DNA from: Brevibacterium sp. XM4083
GTDB lineage: Bacteria; Actinomycetota; Actinomycetes; Actinomycetales; Brevibacteriaceae
Direction: 5' to 3'
Length of the DNA: 64,000 nucleotides
NCBI RefSeq assembly: GCF_006489205.2
Contig: NZ_VFYR02000001.1
Span: 900,555-964,554 of the forward strand
Positions 57,251 to 64,000 of the stretch are shown here, in pieces. Both the position numbers and the translations under genes were made by a program. Below the pieces are notes generated by a model that was not told the DNA's origin, ran no database searches, and was given only the letters and a program-made list of their open reading frames with translations. How positions within the stretch are numbered: position 1 is the first letter of the stretch; every line of letters begins with the position of its first letter.

Positions 57251-57304
57251 CGTGTCTGGGCTGGGATTTCGGGACACGGACCGGGTGGTTTGCGTTCGAT
57301 TAAT

Positions 57305-57688
57305 ATGAAACAGTATGAAACGGGTGGCGGTAGTTCAGCCCCCACTCAGCCCCCACGGGCCACCACACACCTCCCAGGGCGGGGAGGCACCCGAGGAGAC
57401 ACACTGGCATCCAGACAGTTCGGCACCATCGAGACCAAAAACGGGCGGTTGCGCGCACGGTACAACGCGCCCGACGGCACCCGACCGTCGAAGGTGTTCC
57501 CGACGAACGCCATGACCACCGCCAGAGAATATCGGTCCGCGGCCGACCAGTGTACCGAAGAGGATTCGGCGCGTGAACCGGAGGCCCAGGACCGTGCAGA
57601 CCCGCGAGTACCGGTACCAACGCCCACGTTCGCACATGCCTCGGGCATGACGTGCAGAACAGTATTTGCCCCGCCTCGGCAGTTCTGA
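57305..57688 (+). pseudogene. Tyrosine integrase N-terminal remnant
   Basis: The translation contains FGTIETKNGRLRARYNAPDG and then TRPSKVFPTNAMTTAREYR. This resembles the AP2-like arm-binding domain at the start of actinophage integrases, which reads like FGxIxxxxxGRxxARYxxPDG. The frame then degenerates and no catalytic R-H-x-x-R-Y core follows. A short open stretch ending DEWEAA near 58924 could be the last C-terminal codons; this is speculative. A GCCGAGGCGG decamer (reverse) closes the frame at 57671. Confidence 0.6.
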
Positions 57689-57711
57689 GACGGGCGCCGT
57701 ACACGGTGGGA

Positions 57712-58314
57712 TCAGATGTTCTCCCCGCCGAAGTAGAAGGTGTCGGGGGCGAAGCTGGGCGCGATCCCGAACTGCACCCACGACGGGTCGCTGATCGCGT
57801 AGGCGAGGGTCACGGTCTTGGAGTCCCCGCCCTCGATAGTCCCGAAGTCGGGGACCGCGGCCCAGTCATTGTCGCCGTCGATCACCACGTCAACAACTCC
57901 GGTCGCGTCGGTGACCTGCACGGTCGCTGGCTCCGCGTTGAACGGTGACCCTTCCGGGACTTCGATGGTGGCCTCGAACACGTAGGCTTCGGACGCGTCG
58001 GTGGCCGCAATGTCGCTGACGGGCTGTGGTCCGAGGGACTTGACGCTGACGATGATTCCGGTGTCGGGGGCGCGTACCCGGTCCCCGAACTCGAACAGTT
58101 CGTCTCCCGTCCCGGCGAGTTCCTTCACGCCATCGGCGTCCGGGGCGGTCGTGGTCGCGGCGGCAGCTTCCTCGTCGGTGACGGGTGTCTCCGTCGCGGA
58201 CGGGACGGCGGCCCGTGTGGTTGCGGGGGTGTTGGAGGGTTCGTTGCTGCCGCAACCGGTCAGGGTCAGTGCGGCAACGGCTACAGCGGCCGCGCCAATG
58301 CGGATGGGGGTCAT
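57712..58314 (-). CDS. Lipoprotein of unknown function (DUF4352-like), island cargo
   Basis: The 200-residue protein has the lipobox LTLTGC, a Thr/Ala/Pro-rich linker (ATETPVTDEEAAAATTTAPD) and a C-terminal beta-rich domain: ELFEFGDRVRAPDTGIIVSV, YVFEATIEVPEGSPFN and GGDSKTVTLAYAISDP. The domain resembles Ig-like extracellular DUF4352/TelA-type modules. It is the only intact gene between the ssrA att repeats and is coded against the integrase remnant. Function unknown. Confidence 0.82.
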   Translation of the reverse strand: MTPIRIGAAAVAVAALTLTGCGSNEPSNTPATTRAAVPSATETPVTDEEAAAATTTAPDADGVKELAGTGDELFEFGDRVRAPDTGIIVSVKSLGPQPVSDIAATDASEAYVFEATIEVPEGSPFNAEPATVQVTDATGVVDVVIDGDNDWAAVPDFGTIEGGDSKTVTLAYAISDPSWVQFGIAPSFAPDTFYFGGENI

Positions 58315-58999
58315 ATTGTCTCCTGGTGTCTAGTGGGTGCCCACAGGAACACCTTATGGGAGGGAAGGGCCGTTGTCGGATTACCCCGATCTCTCCCAGG
58401 TGGGTGCGGTCGGATTCCTCTCCCAACTGCACCCGGTTCGTGGGGTCAGACGCTCGTGTGGTCGAACGCGTGCCGCTGGAGGGAATCCACGCTCGGGCGG
58501 ATCGTGCGCAATGCTCTGGTGTCGATCACGTCACCGGCCTTGGTGTGGACGGGGCGTCCACGGACTTGGTGACCACCCGTATCCGGTCCAACTGGTGCCG
58601 CGTGGTGCGTATCGAGTTGAGCCACGTCGCTTACATATTGGACACTTTGGGGAGGCTGCTTTTCGAGTGGGTGAGCCTACACGATGTTGTCGCACCTGAC
58701 TCCGGGTCGCAACCATACGCACTGTCGGCCGAGGCACGCGGACGCGCGGCAACTCGTAGCCGACTCCCGGCCTGTCGAGAAGTGGAGGGCGTCACGGTGT
58801 AAAGGTGAGCAGGCCGATGCACTGTCGGTGACCTAAGCGTTTCTAGAGATCAGCTGGAGCAGCTGACATTGAGTGAATGGCATCCCAGATGCGCTCGGTG
58901 GCGGATGAGTGGGAGGCGGCGTGAGATAACGTTCGGCCCCCATGCAGCCCCTATCGCGGGGGTCCGGTGACGTTTCGTCTGGTGAGCGGCTTGACGGTG
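58315..58999. other. Gene-poor right half of the ssrA element
   Basis: About 680 bp. Open frames exist on the plus strand, for example 58185-58802. They lack ribosome sites, their codon usage differs from neighbours and I recognise no family. It is probably decayed cargo or integrase sequence. The end (58900-58999) holds the C-rich junction described for the element. Confidence 0.5.
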
Positions 59000-59020
59000 T
59001 CGATTCCCGCCATCTCCACT
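59000..59020 (+). repeat. Attachment-site repeat, right
   Basis: Exact copy of the 21 bases at 57183-57203 (tmRNA 3' end). It is not a tRNA or second tmRNA: no paired 5' acceptor strand lies upstream. Confidence 0.85.
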
Positions 59021-59027
59021 CATGTCA

Positions 59028-59067
59028 CGGCCCCGGCCGCTCGGTTGAATCCGAGTTGCCGGGGCCG
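59028..59067 (+). terminator. Displaced original ssrA terminator
   Basis: CGGCCCCGGC pairs with GCCGGGGCCG, and CTCGG with CCGAG inside, followed by TTGTCGTC. Its distance from the right att copy matches that of the functional ssrA terminator from the left copy. It is therefore best read as the ancestral terminator now stranded past the insertion. Confidence 0.7.
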
Positions 59068-59142
59068 TTGTCGTCCCATGATGCCCCGCGGGCGGGATGG
59101 GTTCATCGACCCCGACAGGCGGGGTCGGTCGAACCCGACCCC

Positions 59143-60831
59143 TCACGAGTTCACGCGAATGACCTCCTCCTGATACGGCGCGACGACGGTGCCCGAGACG
59201 CGCAGGTCGAGAACGAGGAACTGTCGCTGCTCGACCGGTGTCGCCGCCCATTCGGTGACGACGTCGAGGTCGGAGAGCGAGCGCACGACGACACCCTGGG
59301 CACCGGCCGCGGTCGCCAGCGCCGCGAAGTCGATCTCGTCGATGAGCATCGGGGCAGCGGCGAGGCCCTTGCGCCCGTAGAGGTGCACCTCGGCGCTGTA
59401 GGCGGCGTCGTTGAAGACGACGGCCATGCCCCGGCCGCCGGCCGAGCGGATCGCCGTGTCGAGGTCCGACAGCGCCATCACCCCACCGCCGTCGCCGGTG
59501 GTGAGCACGATCGTCGCCTCCGGGTTCGCCCGGGCGGCGCCGGCGACGCTGTGCCAGCCGAGCCCGATCGACTGGAAGGCCGTGCCGACCATGGCGATCC
59601 GCTCCGGTGCAGCCGGCTCCCAGAACATGTTCGCCCACGCGATGAAGTGCCCGCCGTCGGAGACGACGACCCGCTCGGCAGGCATGAGCTCGCCGAGGCG
59701 AGCGGCAGCGGCCCGCGGATCGAGACGACCGTCGGAGCCGAACTCCCCACCCTGGTCATAGACCCGATCAGCGGCGGTGTCGACCCGGCCCCGCCACGTA
59801 TCCGTCGGACCGGTCAGTCCCCGCAGGCGCTCCGTCAGCGCCTCCGCCGTCAGCCGTGCGTCACCGCGGATGAAGCCTCCGACGCGGGCGTGGGTCGCCC
59901 GGTCGTCGACGTCGATCTGCCACACCGAGGTGGTCGGGCCGAAGAGCTCCCCGAACCGCATCGTGAACTGGTTGAGCGAAGCACCGATGACGACGGCGAC
60001 GTCGGCCTCGCGGACGCGGTCCATCGCCGCAGGCGCCCCGAAGCCCCCGGCGACGCCGAGGTCGTGCTCGGGCGCGGGAAAGATGTTGCGTCCCAGCGCC
60101 GTCGTCACGGTCAGGGCGCCCGCCGCCTCGGCGAGGTCCCCGAGGGCGGCGCCGGCACCGGAGAGCCACGCGCCCCGACCGGCGAGCAGGAGCGGACGCT
60201 GCGCTGAGGCCAAGGCCGCGGCGAGACGGTCGAGGGCGGCGTCGGCAGACTCACCGCCGGGCGCGAGCGGACCCGGCCTGCCGGGACCCGGCACCTCGGG
60301 GATCTCGCCGATCTCGAGCGTCGCGACGTCGTAGGGGATCGCGAGGACGACAGGCACCCGGTAGGTCAGGGCATGCTCGATGGCCGTCACCGTCGCGGCA
60401 GCGGCATCGACCCGCCCGACCGTGTACGTGCGCACTCCGACGGCTGACGCCATCGCGATCTGATCGACATCCCACGGACGGGGACCGGAGGTCGGCTCGT
60501 CGCCGACGACGAGGACGAGCGGAACGCGGGCCTGCGCGGCTTCGGCGAGCGCGGTCAGGGTGTTGGTGAACCCGGCACCGTAGGTCGTCGTCGCCGCGGC
60601 GAGGCGACCCGAGGTGCGGAAGTGGGCATCGGCGGCGACGACGGCGCCGGCTTCGTGCCGGACCGCGGTGTAGGTCGCCGAGGTGGAGGTGAGGAGGGCA
60701 TCGAGGAAGTGGGCGTTGCCGTTGCCCATGAGTCCGAAGACGTCGTCGATGTGGCGGGCGAGCGTGTGCGCGACGTGCGCCGAGGTGTGCGCCAAGAGGG
60801 TGCCTTTCGCGAGATATGGAGAGCCGTCCAT
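59143..60831 (-). CDS. Thiamine pyrophosphate-dependent enzyme, acetolactate synthase-like
   Basis: A 562-residue protein with all three TPP-enzyme domains. Pyr domain: DDVFGLMGNGNAHFLDALL and the cofactor Glu in VRHEAGAVVAADAHFR. Central domain: LLLAGRGAWLSGAGAAL. PP domain with the Mg-TPP motif GDGGGVMALSDLDTA followed by VFNDAAYSAE. It is not clearly IlvB: the usual IlvN partner and other biosynthetic genes are absent. It may be a decarboxylase or carboligase of unknown substrate. ATG 60831 has a weak ribosome site. It is the sole gene of its transcript. Confidence 0.82.
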   Translation of the reverse strand: MDGSPYLAKGTLLAHTSAHVAHTLARHIDDVFGLMGNGNAHFLDALLTSTSATYTAVRHEAGAVVAADAHFRTSGRLAAATTTYGAGFTNTLTALAEAAQARVPLVLVVGDEPTSGPRPWDVDQIAMASAVGVRTYTVGRVDAAAATVTAIEHALTYRVPVVLAIPYDVATLEIGEIPEVPGPGRPGPLAPGGESADAALDRLAAALASAQRPLLLAGRGAWLSGAGAALGDLAEAAGALTVTTALGRNIFPAPEHDLGVAGGFGAPAAMDRVREADVAVVIGASLNQFTMRFGELFGPTTSVWQIDVDDRATHARVGGFIRGDARLTAEALTERLRGLTGPTDTWRGRVDTAADRVYDQGGEFGSDGRLDPRAAAARLGELMPAERVVVSDGGHFIAWANMFWEPAAPERIAMVGTAFQSIGLGWHSVAGAARANPEATIVLTTGDGGGVMALSDLDTAIRSAGGRGMAVVFNDAAYSAEVHLYGRKGLAAAPMLIDEIDFAALATAAGAQGVVVRSLSDLDVVTEWAATPVEQRQFLVLDLRVSGTVVAPYQEEVIRVNS

Positions 60832-61542
60832 ATATGTCTCGCGTGCGGCTTCGCGCTCCTTTTTCGAGCACCGGCTCCTGGGGCGCTGGATGAGGCGCAG
60901 CGTCGGGAACCTGACAGGTACGAATATAGGACGCAGCGGGCACCGGTGCCAAGTCCGGGGGACCATGCCGAGTTCGATGAATGCGTTCCGGGGAGACTGG
61001 CAAACGGTGATTGAATTCCCATTGAACAGAACCATGAATGCGTGATGATAAAGTGGGAAATAGACTTTTCAATCACTTTGCGAAATGCCTGATCAGTCCC
61101 AGGAAATGCGATCTGCTCGCCGGTGAGGCGGCGCACTCCGACGGAAGCCGTGGTGAGTTCCGAGATCTCCAGTGGCCTTGTCGTAATGTCGTCTGCGGTT
61201 TTCCGGATGCCTTTCACGAGGCATTCCTCAGTCGCGACTGCGCCGTGGTGGCAGCGTGGGAGAGAGTCCGAGTCGGATGGTCAGTGGCCTTGTGATCAGG
61301 CATGGTGATCGTCATCTCTTCTGACAAATGAATTGTTTGACAACATTGTCATTGCAGGAGTGATGCACGCAATGAAAGAGTCATCCAAGGTTGCGAAACG
61401 ATAACGACAGTGTGTTACTAACTGAAATGAATGTTAATCTCATTGTGACAGGTATGCGTTATCGAGAACGCGCTGCCCGCACCCTCCCTCTCATTCCGAC
61501 ACCCTTTATTGGCAATATCCTCTGCCGGAAAGCGACACATCG
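60832..61542. other. Long AT-richer intergenic region before the SipW-type cluster
   Basis: About 710 bp with no convincing gene. The 12-mer CAGTGGCCTTGT occurs at 61170 and 61280. A short dyad TGACAACATTGTCA lies at 61339-61352 next to a TTGACA hexamer. Composition falls well below the window mean from 61300 to 61450. It probably contains promoters of both divergent units and one or more regulator sites. A small RNA cannot be excluded. Confidence 0.5.
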
Positions 61543-62130
61543 ATGAATGTCAACAAGAAAGCCGTCCTCGCCGGCGGAGCCGCCGCAGTCCTCCTCATCG
61601 GAGGCGGCCTCACCTTCGCACGCTGGTACGACGAAGCATCTCTGGGCAACGAGGCGGCCAACGTCCAGTCCGGTGAGCTCAACTTCGCCATCGACAACCT
61701 CGCATGCCAGTGGGCGAACGGCGGCGACAACGTCGTCCCCGGTGACCTCGTCGTGCCCGGCGACACCATGGAGTGCACCGGCAGCTCGCAGGTCGTGACG
61801 AACATCAAGGGCAAGAACCTGCGGGCCACGCTCACCGCAGTGCCCACCGGAGCCCTCGCGCAGCTCGTCGACGACGACTTCGCCGTGCTCAAGGCGACCG
61901 TCAACGGCAGCAGCGACCCGATCGTGCTCACCGCCGCCAACGACGGCGACACCTTCGACGTCGGCTTCTCCATCTACTTCAAGGAGTTCAAGGACTCCGT
62001 GGACAACTCCCTCAACCGGGACAACCCCGGCACCGACACCGCACAGTGGTGGGGCGAGGAGAACCAGAACACGGACTACTCCTTCAACACCGGCGACATC
62101 AAGCTGCAGCTGGTGCAGAACGACCGCTGA
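61543..62130 (+). CDS. Exported protein with alternate (SipW-type) signal peptide, 1
   Basis: The 195-residue protein begins MNVNKKAVLAGGAAAVLLIG and continues GGLTFARWYDEASL. A short basic start, a hydrophobic helix and the ARWYDE segment are the mark of the alternate-signal exported family (RER_14450-like, allied to TasA/CalY substrates of SipW). The mature part is acidic and beta-rich with two cysteines (LACQW, MECTG). It ends GDIKLQLVQNDR. Role could be a surface fibre or matrix protein. Two related genes follow. GGAAAG lies 10 bases before the ATG. Confidence 0.82.
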   Translation: MNVNKKAVLAGGAAAVLLIGGGLTFARWYDEASLGNEAANVQSGELNFAIDNLACQWANGGDNVVPGDLVVPGDTMECTGSSQVVTNIKGKNLRATLTAVPTGALAQLVDDDFAVLKATVNGSSDPIVLTAANDGDTFDVGFSIYFKEFKDSVDNSLNRDNPGTDTAQWWGEENQNTDYSFNTGDIKLQLVQNDR

Positions 62131-62193
62131 CGGACAGTCCTCCGGCCCGCAGCAACGGCCGGAGGACTGCGGTGACCGGATGAGAGCTGTCGG

Positions 62194-62757
62194 ATGAGAG
62201 TGCGCGTGATCGTGGCCCTGGCGGCCGCCTTGGTGCTGCTCTCGAGCGGGCTCGGCACGAGTGCCAGGTGGTATGAGGAGCTGCGCTTCGCCGACGATCC
62301 GATCACGGTGACCTCCGGCGAACTCGCCATCGCCTCGAGCGACGTTGCCTATCGGGTCCTCGGCAGGTATCCGACCGACACCCGCTTCGAGGGGCTGACT
62401 GCGTGCACCGCTCCACAGGGCTTTGCGCACTGCGCCGAGGCGAGTGCAGCGCAGCTTGGGGACTTCCGCTTCATGCGCGGTGACCGACTGACCGTGGAAT
62501 CCCGGTTCGACGTCACCGCGACCGGGACGAATCTGCGGTATGCGATCACGGTGACGCCGCTGCAGCAGACCCCCTCACCAGGGTGGACGAGTGAGGACAC
62601 GGTGACACCGGGCGGTGTGCTCACCGGTGCGCAGACCGTGACTGTGGAGCGCACACTCGAGTTCTCCGGACCCGTCGGCGCCGGAGACTGGGCCGCGGCC
62701 TTCGGCGACGTCACAGTTCCCGACATCACTGTGCAAGCCGTTCAGGAGGACCGATGA
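62194..62757 (+). CDS. Exported protein with alternate (SipW-type) signal peptide, 2
   Basis: A 187-residue paralogue-like protein: ALAAALVLLSSGLGTSARWYEELRF, the second copy of the ARWY-E motif, then a beta-rich domain with two cysteines (LTACTAPQGFAHCAEA). It ends VPDITVQAVQEDR, matching the end of the first protein (DIKLQLVQNDR). The stop overlaps the next start by ATGA. The pair likely assembles together, as TasA does with TapA or CalY proteins; this is inference. Confidence 0.8.
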   Translation: MRVRVIVALAAALVLLSSGLGTSARWYEELRFADDPITVTSGELAIASSDVAYRVLGRYPTDTRFEGLTACTAPQGFAHCAEASAAQLGDFRFMRGDRLTVESRFDVTATGTNLRYAITVTPLQQTPSPGWTSEDTVTPGGVLTGAQTVTVERTLEFSGPVGAGDWAAAFGDVTVPDITVQAVQEDR

Positions 62758-63896
62758 GTCACAGGCAGCGCCCGAGGCACCGCGTGCTCGCCGCCGTGTG
62801 CGTGCTCGCCCTCGTCGCCGTGGTCGTCGCCGTCGCGCTCGTGCCCAGTGGTGCCACGTTCGCACGGTACTTCGACGAGGCCGGTGACTCCTCGGGAGCG
62901 ACCCTGTCCTCACAGCAGATTGCGGCGACGACCGAGGGTGTCATCACGCCTGACTACGGCGACTGGAACTGGTTCGATCGGCAGACCAACGAGACCTCGC
63001 TGACGGTGACGAACTCATCGCCGACGGCGATGGTCGCCACCGTCGCCATCGGATCCGTCGCACTCACCGGGGCGAACACCGGTCAGGCATCGGGGAAAGC
63101 GCGGGCGTACGTCGTCGACCGGACCGGTGCGAAGCAGCAGATCGCCTCGAGCGTGACGACGACACGGACGACGACACAGTTCCCGGAGGCGAACCTCAGC
63201 TGGACGCTCGCGCCGGGAGCCAGCCAGAAGATCGTCGTCGGCGTCGAATCGAACTCGACTCAACTCCTCTATCAGCGTCTCGTCGGGGCCGCGGGAGCGA
63301 AGTTCGACTTCCGCTTCGCTGTGAACTGGCGCGTCGACGGTCTCTCGAGCGCAGAGAGCGCCGAGCTCTACCCTCACGGCGCCCTCGGCCCGAATCCCGG
63401 CGACAGGGCGGCATGCCCGGCCGGGGCCACCGCAGCACAGGAGTGCCGTGGCGTCGTCGCGACGGTGAAGCGACCCGTGGTCACGGTGGCGACGGGATCG
63501 AACACCACAGGTGCCTGCAGTGTGACCGACAACTTCGACCTCTCCCACACGTTTTCGGTGAACACGTCGACGCTGGCGGCCTACAGCGGACTGGCGAAGA
63601 CGGCCCGGGAGCTGCAGGGCTCGAACCCGGGCAACTACGGGTCCTACGCGCCGATTCCCGATGTGGGGTCCGGATTCACCGGCACCAGCGTCGAGGTCGT
63701 CCGCCAGCCGTACGAGGTGGGAGAGGGCTACGACCTGACGTTCACCTTCGTCATCCGCGGAACCGGGGGAGCCGGGACTCATGTGCCCGGCCCGAACGGC
63801 GAACGAGCCACCCAATCGCCGGTGTACACCCTGTCGATGAAGCGCGAGCGCTTCAGCATCTTCCCCACCTGCAGCGTCAGTCTGGCGTCGCTATGA
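62754..63896 (+). CDS. Exported protein with alternate (SipW-type) signal peptide, 3 (large)
   Basis: A 380-residue protein with a basic start (MSHRQRPRHR), the hydrophobic stretch VCVLALVAVVVAVALVPSG and ATFARYFDEAG, a third version of the motif. The ectodomain is Thr/Ser-rich with at least four cysteines and segments like SLTVTNSSPTAMVATVAIGS that suggest beta-sandwich repeats. It may be a scaffold or anchor for the two smaller proteins. It overlaps both neighbours by ATGA, so the four genes are one operon. Confidence 0.78.
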   Translation: MSHRQRPRHRVLAAVCVLALVAVVVAVALVPSGATFARYFDEAGDSSGATLSSQQIAATTEGVITPDYGDWNWFDRQTNETSLTVTNSSPTAMVATVAIGSVALTGANTGQASGKARAYVVDRTGAKQQIASSVTTTRTTTQFPEANLSWTLAPGASQKIVVGVESNSTQLLYQRLVGAAGAKFDFRFAVNWRVDGLSSAESAELYPHGALGPNPGDRAACPAGATAAQECRGVVATVKRPVVTVATGSNTTGACSVTDNFDLSHTFSVNTSTLAAYSGLAKTARELQGSNPGNYGSYAPIPDVGSGFTGTSVEVVRQPYEVGEGYDLTFTFVIRGTGGAGTHVPGPNGERATQSPVYTLSMKRERFSIFPTCSVSLASL

Positions 63897-64000
63897 GAGG
63901 AGTTCAGCGCATCAGCGATGTCCTCCCGGCCGCGACGGCGCTGCGCAGGACGGTGACCGTGCTCATCGCGCTCGCCGTTGCCGGGGCGCTCGCCCTGGTC
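63893..64000 (+). CDS. Start of a membrane protein, probable SipW-like signal peptidase I (cut by window edge)
   Basis: Only 36 codons are present: MRGVQRISDVLPAATALRRT followed by a hydrophobic run VLIALAVAGALALV. The start overlaps the previous stop. Position at the end of an alternate-signal operon and a single N-terminal helix fit an S26B (SipW-type) signal peptidase, but the catalytic Ser/His region is beyond the edge, so the name is inference. Confidence 0.5.
   Translation, partial: MRGVQRISDVLPAATALRRTVTVLIALAVAGALALV

Larger units (their letters stand above)
57183..59020. mobile_element. Degenerate element integrated at ssrA (about 1.8 kb between att repeats)
   Basis: The region is bounded by exact 21-bp direct repeats of the ssrA 3' end. 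Inside are an integrase-like N-terminal remnant, one lipoprotein gene on the opposite strand and gene-poor sequence of uneven composition. C-rich motifs typical of integrase-att junctions occur at both ends (CAGCCCCCACTCAGCCCCCA near 57338 and CGGCCCCCATGCAGCCCC near 58939). Beyond the right repeat lies a second terminator hairpin that probably served the original ssrA. No intact integrase, excisionase or transfer gene remains, so the element looks immobile. Confidence 0.8.

Noticed and set aside
58185..58802. A 205-codon gene in the ssrA element
   Set aside because: It begins inside the oppositely coded lipoprotein gene, has no ribosome site and matches no family I know.
59000..59020. A tRNA or second tmRNA at the T-arm-like sequence
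   Set aside because: Only the 3' strand is present, with no matching 5' acceptor, D-arm or anticodon arm upstream. It is an att copy.

Overview
The window is high-GC actinobacterial chromosome. The evidence is the GC-rich codon use, frequent GTG/TTG starts, many 4-base ATGA/GTGA stop-start overlaps, a DtxR-type iron box, an RF2 gene without the programmed frameshift, and a one-piece tmRNA whose encoded tag reads AKSENRTDFALAA. Gene content fits Micrococcales, and Brevibacterium is my best guess from general knowledge. No 16S gene is present to confirm it.

Layout, left to right. (a) 1-8.3 kb: edge of a glutamate-cysteine ligase-like gene, a NagZ-type lipoprotein, an iron-siderophore binding lipoprotein behind an iron box, a VanY-like carboxypeptidase divergent from an OmpR/sensor-kinase pair, a rhodanese and a methyltransferase. 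(b) 8.4-16.8 kb: rsmA-ispE-gntR, gluconate genes (gntK-gntP divergent from gnd), a class V aminotransferase and a betaine-homocysteine-type methyltransferase. (c) 17-20.3 kb: a small membrane protein, a DksA/TraR zinc finger, a decayed copy of part of an ABC-F gene, a VOC protein and the intact ABC-F gene. (d) 20.6-31.3 kb: a nucleoside uptake and salvage block (BMP lipoprotein, ATPase, two permeases, cdd, deoA, deoC) facing phosphomannomutase and purine nucleoside phosphorylase. (e) 32.3-41.6 kb: a complete aromatic meta-cleavage operon (two flavin hydroxylases, extradiol dioxygenase, hydrolase, hydratase, aldolase, acylating aldehyde dehydrogenase) divergent from an IclR regulator. (f) 41.7-50.3 kb: a large FtsK/EccC-like ATPase and a Tad pilus operon. 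(g) 50.5-57.2 kb: prfB, a broken AbiE toxin-antitoxin pair, ftsE-ftsX-M23 peptidase, smpB and ssrA. (h) 57.2-59.0 kb: a scar of an element integrated into the 3' end of ssrA, flanked by 21-bp direct repeats, with an integrase remnant and one lipoprotein gene. (i) 59.1-64 kb: an orphan TPP enzyme, then a cluster of proteins with non-classical SipW-type signal peptides that runs off the right edge.

How the genes work together: block (d) imports nucleosides and breaks them into bases and sugar phosphates. Block (e) converts a phenolic acid to pyruvate and acetyl-CoA. FtsEX and the M23 peptidase form a septal hydrolysis module. SmpB and tmRNA form the ribosome-rescue pair. The least conventional parts are the SipW-type cluster, the FtsK/EccC-like ATPase beside the pilus genes, the ssrA island scar, the decayed AbiE pair, and a strongly over-represented decamer, GCCGAGGCGG, found throughout.
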